Shown: positions 1-11,568, numbered from the stretch's first letter. The stretch is 64,000 nucleotides of DNA from Argyresthia goedartella (GCA_949825045.1 OX463813.1:3906001-3970000), one strand, 5' to 3'. Program-made: numbers and translations. The notes: a model not told the origin generated them from the letters alone.

Positions 1-1596
1 AGAGCCTGGATCGACCAAACATCTCAACAAGTGAGTGCGGTTAAAAGAATCAATAACTTTTATTTTTGCGGTGGCCAGTAACGTTGTCGTTTGTAGACAA
101 TTATTACTGTCGCACGAAATCGTGCAAATGCTACGATCACTCGAAGAGGAATGCGGAATGCTTTGGTCGACCATAACTGCACTAGTTATATTATCAACAT
201 TAGCGGAATTAAACAAATTATTTTCCTCATGAGCTACCGTACGCACGCCCGGGACTGATTTGGAATCTCCGATTTTTTCACATTTCAAATTATCAGCGGG
301 TTTGGAAACAGTTGTTCCGACATTACAATTGGACTTCGAACTAACGTTAAAATGCAATAACGAATGATGTCTCTCTGTACAATGAGAACAATTTCGCGTC
401 GAAGTACAAGTTGACGTTTTATGTTTTACACTTAAGCAATTGTTGCAGTAAGCGTTCAATTTAATAAAATTATATCTTTCGTGCGGTGTCATTTTCATAA
501 AAGCCGAACACAAATATAGGTGCTCATGTTGTTTAGTTTTACAAAGTCCGCAATTAATATTAATATTAGAACAGCCCGAGTCCGGCCCTGATACGAATGA
601 TTTTGTGACGGCTCTCGGGATATGTGACTTAGGCGAGTTAAATATCGGCTTGTTACTAATAACAGCATTGGGTGTCCGAGATAACACTTTGCTTTGTTCT
701 TTGACAAACTCAATTAAACTTTTGTACGTTGGAATGTCTTCCTTGCGATAAGAAATTTCAAATAATTTAATTGCTTCTGCATCTAATTTTTGTAATGCCA
801 ACTGCAAGAAGATGAAATCTGTTAAATCGTACAGTTTGATTTCTTTGAGCGCGTTTACGGATGTATCAAAGTTATTTATAAATGAATCCAAACCGTGGGA
901 ACTCGCAGTCGATAGCGATTTAAAATGCAACAGCTGCTTAAGGTAAGTACAGGCTAGCGCTCTTTTGTCATCATATTTTTCAATTAAAGCATTCCAAATA
1001 ATGCTATAATTTTGGGCAGTAGCAGGCAACCCGGCGCAAATATCGCGTGCCGTGCCACTCAATTTGCCAATTAAATAATAAATCCTTTCACTATCAGTTA
1101 GTGATTTATTATCATGTATCATACTCTTAAATTGCTGATAAAACAGCGGCCAGTTTTGCGTTTGTCCATCGAAGGAAAGTAATTCAATTACTGGCAAACG
1201 GGGTTGTGTCCTATTAACACCAGGGGACTGAACCTCGGGTACACTACATACTTCATTTTCTGACAATAAGTTTTTAATGTAGCAGTACATATCCTCAAAC
1301 GAAGTCCACGACTCGTAATCAACTTGTGAATCAGGATGCAGTTGTAAAAACAACAAATTATACGATTCTAGAACCTTTTCATAATCGTCACGCAACGTGT
1401 CTATATTCAATGCACTTGTCTTAAACGCCCTGAACTTTGCGGGATCTGTCTCGGCGTTGTATGCCAATTCCAGAATGTTTTCTACCCGTTTATAGATAAC
1501 ATCACGCCGAACTGTGTAAATTGTTAACTGATTTTTACTTGCGTCATAATCTATTCCCTGGCTAAACTGATCACTCCCTTTCCTACCTTTACCCAT
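1..1596 (-). CDS. Pao/BEL retrotransposon gag (-protease), partial, runs off left edge
   Basis: Reading the minus strand from the ATG at 1596, the frame stays open for 532 codons to the window edge. It starts MGKGRKGSDQF. A DUF1759-like gag core follows (residues about 130-300, with LPVIELLSFDGQTQNWPLFY and a YYLIGKLSGTARDI block). Next comes a cysteine-rich zinc-knuckle stretch (CGLCKTKQHEHLYLC, then CNNCLSVKHKTSTC and CSHCTERHH). The last residues, RCLVDPGS, look like the start of a DUF1758 aspartic protease (D-x-G-S). This order is that of Pao/BEL polyproteins, whose Gag packages RNA into cytoplasmic particles. The lack of any stop suggests a fairly young copy. Its own LTR was not found: the 10-kb element at 2060-12170 interrupts the region upstream of the start codon. 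Confidence 0.88.
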   Translation of the reverse strand, partial: MGKGRKGSDQFSQGIDYDASKNQLTIYTVRRDVIYKRVENILELAYNAETDPAKFRAFKTSALNIDTLRDDYEKVLESYNLLFLQLHPDSQVDYESWTSFEDMYCYIKNLLSENEVCSVPEVQSPGVNRTQPRLPVIELLSFDGQTQNWPLFYQQFKSMIHDNKSLTDSERIYYLIGKLSGTARDICAGLPATAQNYSIIWNALIEKYDDKRALACTYLKQLLHFKSLSTASSHGLDSFINNFDTSVNALKEIKLYDLTDFIFLQLALQKLDAEAIKLFEISYRKEDIPTYKSLIEFVKEQSKVLSRTPNAVISNKPIFNSPKSHIPRAVTKSFVSGPDSGCSNININCGLCKTKQHEHLYLCSAFMKMTPHERYNFIKLNAYCNNCLSVKHKTSTCTSTRNCSHCTERHHSLLHFNVSSKSNCNVGTTVSKPADNLKCEKIGDSKSVPGVRTVAHEENNLFNSANVDNITSAVMVDQSIPHSSSSDRSICTISCDSNNCLQTTTLLATAKIKVIDSFNRTHLLRCLVDPGS

Positions 1597-2054
1597 CGTA
1601 AATAGTAGGTATGAAGTCAATTTCAACAAATAAAATAACAAAGCGGTCAATTAATAAAACACGAAGAATATGCTACAGAAGGTCGTAAGTCACTACGATT
1701 TAATAAGGACTTAAGACGTTTTATGTAAACTCGTGCGAATAATGTACAAAGGACGTATAAAAGACGTAAAAGACAGCGATTCTTTATTAACTTAGGATCT
1801 ATTGCATTGGAAGCATGAGTATAGAGACGATAAGATAGTTTCTCAAGTTAACTATAATGGTATGCGCGTATGTAAAGTATTCTTATGCAGTTATAAGAAC
1901 TTATTTATATGGAATTGCGGAAGAAATATAGATTTGTTAGTTAAATATTGTTAACTAACTTAGCGGAACACAATAATTGTGATAAATGCGAGCGGGACGT
2001 AATATTTACGTATTTAAAATTAAGATGCGATGAATTCGTACTGTTGTGTGTAAT
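1597..2054. other. Non-coding left flank of the nested Pao/BEL element
   Basis: About 460 bp of AT-rich DNA without a credible gene, upstream of the minus-strand gag. It probably belongs to that element's leader or LTR and would continue at 12176 on the other side of the inserted element. I could not find a clear LTR edge or primer-binding site in it. Confidence 0.4.
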
Positions 2055-2059
2055 ATTAG

Positions 2060-2630
2060 TGTTTAATATTTATGCTTCGGAACGCACCGGTTTTTTGTTG
2101 CGCGGATCGACCGCGAGTAATCGGGACATCACTAAGCGGAAACGAACCGCAGCTGTCACTCGTACCAACGAGAGGAAAAAATTGGAGGTTATCTTTATTT
2201 TTTCTCATCGGGAGAACAACATGTCTGCTCGGACATCGTGCCATTGATGGTATTTCGGTGTACCAATTACTAAATACAGGCGTCGGGCCTGGTCGGAGTG
2301 TTAATCATCTACATCGTCGGGAAATAAGTAGATTCGCGTCAGCGGTCAAGTGATCCCTGTTGATTGGACATCGTCGTATCGGTAGCGGCGACTCCACGGT
2401 CACGGCAGGCAGCACGCCGGCGACAGCGTCGGCAGCGACGGCAAGGTTTCGATTCCTCTCCTATCCCAAAACTGTCTCCTCTCCCGCATTCCTGTCTCGA
2501 ATAGAGCTTTCAATCTACCAGTCTGCGACGACAAGGTCAGTAAAAATTCAACTCACTTTTCTCTCACGTGCTGGCAAAAGCCCACCCCCTTCGGATTCCA
2601 CGCCGTTCGGTAGGCGTGGAAAATTAAACA
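2060..2630 (+). repeat. 5' LTR of the Pao/BEL element
   Basis: 571 bp, beginning tgtttaatattt and ending aaattaaaca. It pairs with 11600-12170 with about 7 substitutions and no length difference. The target duplication attag lies just before it. The sequence after it begins ttttggtagcaggtgcgg, where a primer-binding site is expected; I cannot assign the tRNA. Confidence 0.95.
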
Positions 2631-3137
2631 TTTTGGTAGCAGGTGCGGTTTTCCTAGTGGGAAATCATCGATTCACGGTTGTAGGGTTGCCTTTTGCCAC
2701 ATTGTAGTTGGGAGAAAAGAATATCTCAGATTGAATCTGTTTGTGAGTGAGTCTGTGGTCGGTACACCACAATTAAAGTTCATTTTCGGTTAGTGAAAGT
2801 ATAAGTGTAGTCGGAAACTATAAGTGTAGTCGGAAACTACTGTTGTGCGCATAAAAGATTGAACAGTCATTCTGCGAAGTAACTAGATTGTATCACTTGC
2901 GGTAGAACGTCGGGTTCTATAGTACTGCAGTGTTATTTCGGTTTACACAGCAGGGTCGGGCTATTTAAGTGGTATTAAGCTGATTTTGCTGACCTCAAAG
3001 GAAGTGTGGTTCATATCGGAGGGGCCACATCTAGAAGCCACTTATTATTTTGTATTGTTTTCATAATCAAGTTTTGTGGGTTATTTTTGTATTGTGTTTT
3101 ATGGTGGCATTCTCTAATTGATTTAGAGTATATATTT
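2631..3137 (+). other. Leader between 5' LTR and inserted transposon
   Basis: Untranslated leader of the Pao/BEL element. It holds a short tandem duplication, ataagtgtagtcggaaacta, at about 2801-2839. It resumes at 6135 after the inserted DNA transposon. No gene is seen. Confidence 0.6.
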
Positions 3138-6134
3138 GAGTCATATACTATCAAAGGCGGCAGTGTCCACTCATCTATGAAATTAAACTATGAATGGCAT
3201 TTTATTTGTCTATGGACGTTGCATGCATCGGAAAAATCTGTTCGTGCCAAAAACGGCTTTGTCACAGCCAAAACTCCATTTTCATAAACTAGTTTGTGTC
3301 AAACCCGGCAGAGTCCGTAGTATTCCGAAACAAATATGGCAGTGTCCACGTCAGCCAATCAGAGCACTGCATCTAGTATGGCGGACCGACGCGCAGCATT
3401 AGTGAATTGTCCGTTGTTTTTCGTGGTTTAAATTAGTTAATTGCTGTTAATTAACCCAGATTGATAGTAAAACTCAAGATATGGAGTGTCGAGCGTCCCT
3501 TTGCACTTCAGGAAAGACGCGGAAACGCGTAGCTAAACCAGAAAACTGGAAAAGAAACATCGCAAAAAGGAAGCGGTAAGTTACCTTGACTGAGCATGTT
3601 TGATACTTGAAATATTTTTGTACATTCAAAACTTGTAACAAGTTGTTGTTTTGTGTCAAATACTCTCTACGAACTTAAGTGGACAAACGTAAGATAGACA
3701 GATCACACGATTTTTTGTAGGTACATACTTTAGAAGAATTAGGTCACTGCATCATTGTTTCTTCTTATTTTTTAGGTACTCATCTGTACAACTGCCCATA
3801 AAACCTACGTGTCAACATAAGTCCCCGGGACCCTATAAATGCAATTCGTTGACTATGCAAGATTTGGTGACATTCCATAACAATTTTTACAAATATCCGA
3901 GTAAAGAAACTCAAGATGCATTCTTACTCAACTGCTGTGTTCCAAAAAAACCAACACGAAAAAGACCACGCAAAGGAAATCATAAGTCAAAGAGATTCCA
4001 AACGGAATTCAATGTTTACAGTATGATGCAAAAGAAGAAAATCCGCGTATGCCAAACAGCATTTCTGGGCATCTTACACATTACAAAACATCGCGTGCAA
4101 TATATTGCAAAGTCATTTATGGAATCTGGAGGACAAGTGGTTAAAGAAAAGAGAGGAGGAGACCGCAAAACTATAAAATTTGCCGAGAAGAAAAAGGCAG
4201 TGATGCTATTTATCAATATGTTTTACGTGGATGAGCCGCATTACTGTCGAGGACACTCTGAGAGGCGTTATTTGCCTGCTGAGCTTTCTATCAATAAAAT
4301 ATGGAAAATGTACAACAAGCAGGTCGGGTTGGAAGAAGATCTGAAAGTAAAGAAAGGATATTTCCGAAGAATATTTAATACCAATTACAACCTCGGCTTT
4401 GGCAGCCCCAGGACGGATGTGTGTTCTTTTTGTCTTCGGCTCATTGAACAAATAAAAAGAGAGCGTGATGAAACAGCAAAACAACGACTACGTGTAGAAT
4501 GGAGAGTCCACAAGTTAAAAGCTAAAGCATTCTTTGCCTTAGTAAAAGAAGAACAAGCAGACTTAAAAACTCTATCTTTTGATTGTCAAAAAAATCTCCC
4601 ACTGCCAAAAACTCCCGATCAAATAACATACTATTCTCGGCAGGTATACCTGTATAATTGCACGGTTGTAGAAGGTTCATCAAAGTCTCCTTTAACCCCT
4701 GAAAATGTTTTTGCCTATTGCTGGACTGAAGACGAATATGCTAAAGGTGCCAATGAAATTGCGTCCATAATATACCATCGACTAAGAAACACTGACTTTA
4801 CTGGTATATCAACTATAAGGCTGATAGCCGATGGATGTCCAGGACAAAACAAAAACTCGATCATGCTGACAATGTGCTCAAAATGGCTAGTCACTTCGGC
4901 TCCAAATAATGTGCAAGAAATACAAATAGTTTTTCCTGTCGTTGGCCATTCCTTTATACCTCCGGACAGAGTATTTGCTCATGCAGAAAAGGAGAGCAGA
5001 AAATTAGAGTGCATTATAACTCCAGAAAACTACCTGGATATAATTGGAGCACGTAGCACTATTGTGCGTTTGGGCACTGACTGTGAGGTGTTCAACTTCA
5101 AGAAAAGTATGGCTACTACAATGAAAGATGTTGGATCATGGCACTTTCAGTTTAAGAAATGCAAGAGATTTTTCATTAAACGGTCTGTTAAGCCAGGAAA
5201 TGTCGTAATAAATGGTGAGGTAAACTTTAACAACCGTGAGGGAGTTTTTAAAAAAGTTACCCGAAAAAACAAAAATGTCTGCGATATAAACCCCGACGCG
5301 ATCGAAATGAAATCGGTAAAACTAAAACCAGCAAAATTAGTGGACGTTAAAAAGCTCCTTTGTTGCCATTTTGGTGAAGATTGGGAAAACCAAGAGGGAT
5401 TAGGTTTTTACAAAAATATTCTTCAAGCTCCCACGGAAGAAGAAGAAGAAAATGATTCGTCTGAAGCCTTCTGCGAGCGACGAACAGAAGAAAATTGTTT
5501 TATTTAAAGCAATTCTTAATATCCGATAGTTGCGATCTTTTAATCCCACGATCATTTTTTAATAAAACGTTGAACTTATCATTAATGCGAGTTTTTGTTT
5601 GTAAAAATAAAGTTATTAAACTTCTGCTATTTTGTTCATAAAAGAGAATGGGCACTTTTGTATGAGACCTGTAATTTCAATGTGACTCCATAGCAATATG
5701 TAATCAATCATAAAATAATCATAATGTAATAATCATATATTTTTTACTGATTGATTATGACATTAATTTATTTTTTACCGACTTCACCCTAAGTACTCGT
5801 AAGTATCAAAATCATAATTGCGACTATGACAGCCAAGAAACATGGCCGACATTTACATCAAACACGGCAGTGTCCAGGCATGTTCCAATCATATACGGCA
5901 GTGTCTAAATGACTCTATCAAAACCGGCAGTGTCCGTCAGGTTTTTGCGATTAACGAGTTTAATTACCAAGATTGTATGAATTTACAGGTCTTAGGTGTT
6001 TTGTAAAGCTTTTAGCTAAAGATGTAATAATTTTTCAAAAATAGCTTAGTGATAAAATGTAATACTAATCGTTTTTTTAGCTTACCTTAAAATGTGTTCC
6101 AGTGGACACTGCCGCCTTTGATAGTATATGACTC
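3138..6134 (+). mobile_element. Autonomous-looking DNA transposon with 33-bp perfect TIRs and repeated end motif
   Basis: Perfect 33-bp inverted repeats lie at 3138-3170 (gagtcatatac...) and 6102-6134. Both are flanked by attt (3134-3137 and 6135-6138), a probable 4-bp target duplication. The 11-bp motif cggcagtgtcc from the TIR recurs in the same orientation at 3158, 3306 (one mismatch), 3337, 5865, 5896 and 5925, and inverted at 6104; these look like transposase-binding sites. One intact two-exon gene fills the middle. The family is not certain. A 4-bp duplication is known for Sola elements among others, but I do not claim that assignment. It sits in the leader of the Pao/BEL element and therefore inserted after it. 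Confidence 0.85.
3481..5507 (+). CDS. Transposase-like protein, two exons (3481-3575, 3776-5507), about 608 aa
   Basis: Exon 1 starts at ATG 3481 (MECRASLCTSGK) and ends at 3575 before gtaagt. Exon 2 starts at 3776 after a pyrimidine-rich ttttttag. The join keeps frame and totals 609 codons including the stop, with no internal stop. Without the intron, the nearest ATG would be at 3855. Near the start of exon 2 is a basic stretch, KKPTRKRPRKGNHKSKR (nuclear localisation or DNA binding). Further on come PRTDVCSFC (possible zinc-binding pair), LSFDCQKN, IADGCPGQNKNS and GHSFIPPDRVFAHAEKE. The D, D and D/E in the last three are candidate catalytic residues of an RNase H-fold transposase. Similar DGC-x-GQNKN proteins are common, mostly unnamed, in insect genomes. 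The family name and the catalytic roles are inference. Confidence 0.82.
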
Positions 6135-6324
6135 ATTTATAAGGTGTATGTCCACAGGGCGACCATATTAAATATTGTTTGGGATTTAATTGTTTTAGTG
6201 GTTGCCCTGGTTTTTACAACTTAGTTTTAATTTCTGTGCCCAGCGCTGACGGGCAAGTGCTGGTATCTGGCTGTGCTTAGTTCGGTAGTGAAGCATAGGA
6301 CCAGAAACAATTAAATCGGTAACC
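6135..6324 (+). other. Leader of the Pao/BEL element, right part
   Basis: Non-coding sequence between the right end of the nested transposon and the gag start codon at 6325. It continues the leader of 2631-3137. Confidence 0.6.
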
Positions 6325-6861
6325 ATGGCACCTTCGCCCTTGACGGTACTGCGATATGGTGTCCGTGAGGAGATGAGATGGCTCGCCCATACTCACAAGT
6401 ATGTGGAGCGACCTGACATGGACGATGTCCTGCTCAAGCGTGTGGAGGACGCAATGACACGCGTCGGGAAGGTGTGTCGGCTGGCTGCGGAGGCTGAAGC
6501 CCTCGGGCTTACGGATGAGGCCTCGGTGGCTGCAGTGAAGCAGCTCTGCGCGGATGCTGACCAAGCGATGGAGTGCTTGGGCGACATCGAGCGTCGCGCC
6601 GAAAAAATTAAGCGGTCGCGTCGGGATGACCGCGGGGAGGGTAGCGGAGACCCGCCCCCTAAGGGTGTTGTTGGACGGCTGCCACACCTGGAGATTCCGG
6701 CCTTCTGTGGGGCAATTGGTGAGTGGCCGGCATTCATCAATTTATTCGATAGTCTGGTCCACGTTCGGGACGACCTGGACAACGCCTACAAGTTGGCCCA
6801 CCCGCCCCCCCCACCCCGCCCCCACGGGGGGGTGGGCGGTCAAAACAATTTGGCGTTTTGA
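6325..6861 (+). pseudogene. Pao/BEL gag N-terminal part, truncated
   Basis: The frame opens with MAPSPLTVLRYGVREEM, carries a helical N-terminal region, and reaches the DUF1759 core (LPHLEIPAFCGAIGEWPAF, about residues 115-133). It breaks after YKLAH at about 6804. There a C-run and G-run hairpin (about 6796-6838) replaces most of the core domain, and the frame ends in a stop at 6861. The family normally has roughly 150 more residues before the zinc knuckles, so part of gag has been deleted. The next segment resumes in another frame at 6858. Confidence 0.8.
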
Positions 6862-7687
6862 GTGCCGCGCCGTCGGGTGACGGCTGTGTGCACTGCGACA
6901 GTGCCGGTCATGAAGTGACCAGTTGCGCCAACTTTAAGGCGCTCGGTGTGGCTGCCCGCAGGAAGGTGGTCTTCCGCCACCGATTGTGTTTCGGTTGTTT
7001 GGGGCCGCACCCGCTGAGCGAGTGCTCACGCGCGTCCCCCTGTGAGTGCTGCGGTGGCAGGCACCACGTCGTGTTGTGCCTGAACCGGTCAGGCCCTTCG
7101 GACGGTCACCAGGGCCGGACTCAGGCTGGTCGGTCACAGGGCCCAACCAGGGCCGGACCCAGTCCCCCTCCGGGCAACGGGAGTCACCAACGGGGTGACT
7201 GGAGTACCCGCGCACGGGACCCCCCCCCGAGGGGAAGGGGGCAGCGCGGGGGGGTAACAGGCGGGATAGCCGGGGTTCGGTCGCCGCTGTCCAGGGCCAG
7301 CGAGGACTTCGGGCCGCTGGCTCACCGCGTGTTACGGGCGGGTGTCAGATGGCACCTATGAGTGGCGCGAAGGCTGGGAGCCCACCACCTTCTGCGCCAC
7401 CCTGCCCGTCGCTCTGGGAGGCGAACAGAGAGGCGAGCAGTCGGATGTCGCCCCCATTCCTAGAGCGCCCCAGGTTGGATCCGCTCTCCCCCCTCCATCC
7501 ACGGTGGCCACCGGGCACACCGTTCACAGTCCATGGTCGGGTACCGGGACAGCGAGGGGCCTATTATGCGGGTGGGGACCCCCTGATGTACATACGGTCT
7601 GATATGCCACCGGTGGCATATCAGCAGCCGAGTTACCAGGCCGACGGGGGTCCCAGCGGGTTCGGGTCCCGCGGAGGTTCCCGCTAG
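6858..7687 (+). pseudogene. Pao/BEL gag zinc-knuckle region and protease linker, frameshifted
   Basis: 6858-7361 encodes cysteine/histidine clusters (CVHCDSAGHEVTSC, CFGCLGPHPLSEC, CECCGGRHHVVLC) followed by a Gly/Pro/Arg-rich tail. A second frame (about 7349-7687) carries on as a Pro-rich linker (MPPVAYQQPSYQADGG) and ends at an in-frame TAG at 7685-7687. The protease frame at 7733 is the same frame past that stop. Zinc knuckles bind the genomic RNA in this family. The GC content is well above that of the surrounding DNA. Confidence 0.7.
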
Positions 7688-7732
7688 GGACACGCCGCCC
7701 ACTTACAGGGTGCCGCCACTCCACAGACGGTC

Positions 7733-8488
7733 ATGCTCCCCACCGCCTCGGTGATAGCGTGGAGTTCGGACGGCAAATCATGTGTGGCACGAGCACTATT
7801 GGACTCGGGGGCCCAGGGGTGCTTAGTCTCGTGCAACCTTGTAAGACGGTTGGGCATTTCGGTAAGGGAGTATCCACATTCCATTCGGGGAATTGGGAAC
7901 ACGGAAGTCGGTTCCGTTAAGGGAGTATGTCGGATTACTCTCTCGTCACGGGTGGATTCATCGGTGAATCTGACGGTCACGGCATTAGTCATGCCTAATG
8001 TGATGGGCTCACACCCTCCCGTACGGTTGTTGCCCTCGGTGCGACAGTTGGTCGCTGGGTTGTCACTGGCTGACCCGGAGTTCGATATTCCGGGCCCAGT
8101 AGACATTTTATTGGGTGTCGATGCCTTGGGATACCTGTTAGTGCCAGGTGTCCACGTGTTGCAGGCGACTGGTCTGGTTTCGTTCAACACCAGACTGGGC
8201 CATGCGGTAATGGGTCCGGTCATGCCGGCTGCCCCACGCCTAGCAACTCGTAGTCCCTTATTCGGTTCTGTACTCTCGGAGGTGATACAGAAGTTTTGGG
8301 AGGTGGAGGAACCACCTACGGTCCGCCGGTTGGACCCGGTTGAAGAAGAGTGTGAACAGTTTTATCGGAACAATACTGGTCGCCTTCGGTCAGGTCGATT
8401 TCTCACACGTCTTCCATTTCGGAGTGATCGCCCGCCCCTGGGCAGTTCACACCATGCAGCCGAGACGCGGCTTCTGTCGATGGAATGA
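7733..8488 (+). pseudogene. Pao/BEL DUF1758 aspartic protease and start of pol
   Basis: The protease active site ALLDSGAQ sits about 20 residues into this segment, followed by the usual VDILLGVDALGYLL block of DUF1758. The segment then runs through the RT-proximal linker (EEPPTVRRLDPVEEECEQF). The frame ends at 8488, and the RT continues in another frame from about 8485, a one-base lesion. The protease would process the polyprotein inside the particle. The active-site Asp-Ser-Gly is present, but the frame is broken on both sides. Confidence 0.82.
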
Positions 8489-9859
8489 AGCGTGACGGGA
8501 TTTTCCGGCAGAAGTACGTCGACTTCATGCGGGAATACGAGTCGCTCGGCCATATGTCGGTTTCGGGTATCGACTGGAAGCGTGAAGACCACTGCTTCCT
8601 GCCCCATCACGCGGTCTTGAGGACCCCGGAGGGCATAATACGGGTAGTGTTCGATGGATCGGCATCAACATCTAACGGCATGAACCTGAACCAGTGTTTG
8701 CATTCAGGGCCGAAGTTGAACCATGACATCGCGGATGTTATCACACGGTTCCGTCGACACAATGTTGTGTTTGTAGCTGACATCCGTATGATGTTTAGAC
8801 AGACGGTCATTCACCCTGACGATAGACGGTATCAGCTGATACTGTGGCGAGAGAGCCCAGATCAGCCCATCAGGGTGTACGAGCTGAACACCAACACGTA
8901 CGGGCTACGGTCTAGTCCTTATTTGGCGATTCGCACTCTGCGGGAGTTAGCGGATCGAGAACGGTTAAACTTCCCTAGAGGAGCAGCGATCCTGGAGCAG
9001 CGATCACTACGTGGACGATATCTGTACCGGTGCAGATTCCGTAGAGGAGGCGCTCGCTCGACGGGACGAGCTAGTTGAGCTCTTACGGGGTGGAGGTTAC
9101 GAGCTCCGGAAATGGATGTCGAACTCTCCAGAGTTACTGACTGGTCTTCCGGATGACTACCAGCAGGATCCCCACATTTTTGAAAATTTGGAAAATCCAA
9201 ATATGTTGTCGGTATTAGGCCTCCAGTACCAGCCGGTGTCAGACATGTTTTCGTATCGGGTCGAGTTGGACTCCCCGAAGGTCTGGACGAAACGGAACGT
9301 CCTCTCAACGGTGGCTAGGACATTTGATCCAAACGGGTGGATCACCCCGGTAACATTTCAGCTCAAGTGTTTTATGCAGCAATTGTGGTCTGCTGAGCTG
9401 AAATGGGACGACCCGATCGGCGGGTCATTGAGCTCAGAGTGGGACTCGTTCTTTTCGACCCTCCCTGGCATCAATCGGATGTCACTGCCACGGAGGTTGG
9501 TCCCCACCAAACGATACACCGCCACCCTGCATGGGTTTTGCGATGCCTCGGAGAAGGGCTACGGAGCTGCGGTGTATCTGCGTACGGTCGACTCCTCGGG
9601 GGAGGTTGATGTGCGGTTGGTCATGGCCAAGAGCAAGGTTGCGCCGTTGCGCACTCGCCTGACCATTCCCAAGTTAGAACTTTCGGGAGCGGCTCTCCTG
9701 ACTCGTCTGCTCAACCACACGATGACGGTTCTTCGTGGGTCAATAGCGTTGGAAGATACGGTCTACGCTTGGACGGACAGCCAGATCGTGTTATGCTGGC
9801 TGAGGCTTCAGTTCACAAGCTGGAGATTTTTGTGGCGAATCGGGTTTCGCAGATTTTGA
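8485..9859 (+). pseudogene. Pao/BEL reverse transcriptase and RNase H, frameshifted
   Basis: 8485-9078 covers the RT fingers and palm (VVFDGSAST, then VVFVADIRMMFRQ, with the first catalytic Asp in VAD). The frame slips near 8990-9007, where agcagcgatc is repeated. It resumes in the frame of 9011-9859, which holds the YVDD catalytic box (9008-9019). Next come the RNase H motifs: GFCDASEKGYGAAVY (Asp), IPKLELSGAAL (Glu) and YAWTDSQIVLCWL (Asp). It slips again near 9805. The enzyme would copy RNA into DNA in the particle. Catalytic residues survive but the reading frame does not. Confidence 0.88.
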
Positions 9860-11568
9860 CTTCGGAGGTTCCCTTAATCTGGAGACATGTTCCAGGGGAA
9901 ATTAACCCAGCAGACTGTGCGTCTCGTGGGTGTCACGCTCCGGAGTTAGTTGGACATTCCTTGTGGTGGGGTCCAAAATGGTTGACTCAAGCCGAATCGG
10001 ATTGGCCAATGAGTCCACGCGTTACCACGGCGAACGGCGGCTTGACAGTCGGTGTCTGTACGACGCAACCAGAGCCGGAAGAGGAGTTCAGCCTGCTGGA
10101 ACGGTACAGCTCGCTCGACAGGCTGGTCAGTGTGGCCGCCTGGATCTGCCAATTTGCGCGGAATTGTCGGAATTCTGAGGCGCAACGAGTGCGGACACAG
10201 GTCCTGACACCACGGGAACGGAACCATGCGTTGTTCGCATTGGTACGGAACGTGCAGACGGTGCACTTTAAGTCCGAACTGGACATTCTGAGACGCGGAC
10301 GCGTCCAACTGAAGGGAGCTGTGGCTCGGCTCAACCCGTTCATTGACCCTCAAGGATTGCTGAGGGTAGGAGGTCGGCTGCGGAATGCCAACCTGCCTTA
10401 TGCGGCTCGTCACCCGTTGTTACTCCCTAGGAAAGGGAAGTTGGTCGAACTGTTGATACAGGATCGACACATTCGGAATGGGCATATCGGATGCCACGCC
10501 TTGATGGCGTTTCTCCAGCGCGAGTTCTGGATTCTATCGGGAAGACGCTTAGTGCGTAGCGTCGTATTTCGGTGCCTGCCTTGTTATCGGGCCAAGGCGG
10601 CTACGATGCAGCCCCAGATGGGCGATTTGCCCTCGGATAGGGTTAACGAAATCCGGCCCTTTGCGGGTGTCGGAACGGATTTCGCGGGACCATTCATGGT
10701 CAAGTCTTCACAGCTACGGAACGCCAGATTAGTGAAGGCATACCTGTGCATCTTCGTGTAATTGGCCACGAAGGCAGTCCACTTGGAGGTGGTCAGTGAC
10801 CTCACTACAGAGGCATTTATCGCATGTCTAGATCGGTTCGTCTCACGAAGGGGCCTCCCGACATTAATCCGTTCGGACAACGGCACAAATTTTGTCGGAG
10901 CCAGGCGATATCTGCAGGAGGTCACTCAATTCCTGAACGGTAACCAGGACGCCATCGGTACGGCTTGCTCCCGACGAGGGATTGAATGGGTTTTCAGTCC
11001 GCCGGGATGTCCTCATTGGGGAGGGATTTTTGAGGCTGCGGTTAAATCGGCTAAGTCGCACCTGACGAGGATCATCGGTGAGACCTCTCTACGCTTTGAA
11101 GAGCTTGCGACGCTGTTCTGTAAAATTGAAATGACACTGAACTCGCGTCCGTTGTGCCCGCTCAGTTCGGATCTAAATGATTTGGAAGCGTTGACGCCGG
11201 GTCACTTCCTGATAGGTCAGCCCCTTAACGCCCTGCCAGAATACCCATTCGGTGATGTTAAGTTAAGTCGGTTAACTAGGTGGCAGATGTTGCAGCAGAT
11301 GGCTCAAGATTTTTGGAAACGGTGGTCCCTTGAGTACTTGCACATCTTGCAGCAGCGCCTTAAGTGGACTGACCGGACGAGCCCCTCTCAAGTCGGTGAT
11401 TTGGTGCTGATTAAGGATGCGAACCTGCCATCATTGAGATGGAGACGAGGACGGATCGTCAATTTGTACACGGGTCGGGATGGCACGTCTCGATCAGCAG
11501 AAGTCAAGGTGGGGGACTCGGTCCTCAAGAGAGCGGTCGCAACACTTTCTCGCCTTCCTATTGATTAG
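9805..11568 (+). pseudogene. Pao/BEL integrase and DUF5641 C-terminal domain, one in-frame stop
   Basis: After IWRHVPGEINPADCASRG (end of the RNase H/linker region) comes the integrase zinc finger (GHIGCHALMAFLQREF ... CLPCYRAKA). The catalytic core follows, with Asp in VGTDFAGPF, Asp in RSDNGTNF and Glu in HWGGIFEAAVK. A TAA at 10759-10761 interrupts the core. The frame is otherwise open to 11568, ending in the DUF5641-type region (TRWQMLQQMAQDFWKRWS ... VGDLVLIKDANLPSLRWRRG). Integrase joins element DNA to the chromosome. The stop and the earlier frameshifts make this copy inactive. Confidence 0.88.

Noticed and set aside
2360..2707. 115-codon frame in the 5' LTR, repeated in the 3' LTR (11900-12175)
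   Set aside because: Lies in LTR sequence; low-complexity Ser/Ala/Thr product with no domain.
6277..7724. Several minus-strand and alternate-frame open frames over the Pao/BEL gag
   Set aside because: Shadows caused by high GC content; the plus-strand gag and zinc-knuckle reading explains the region.
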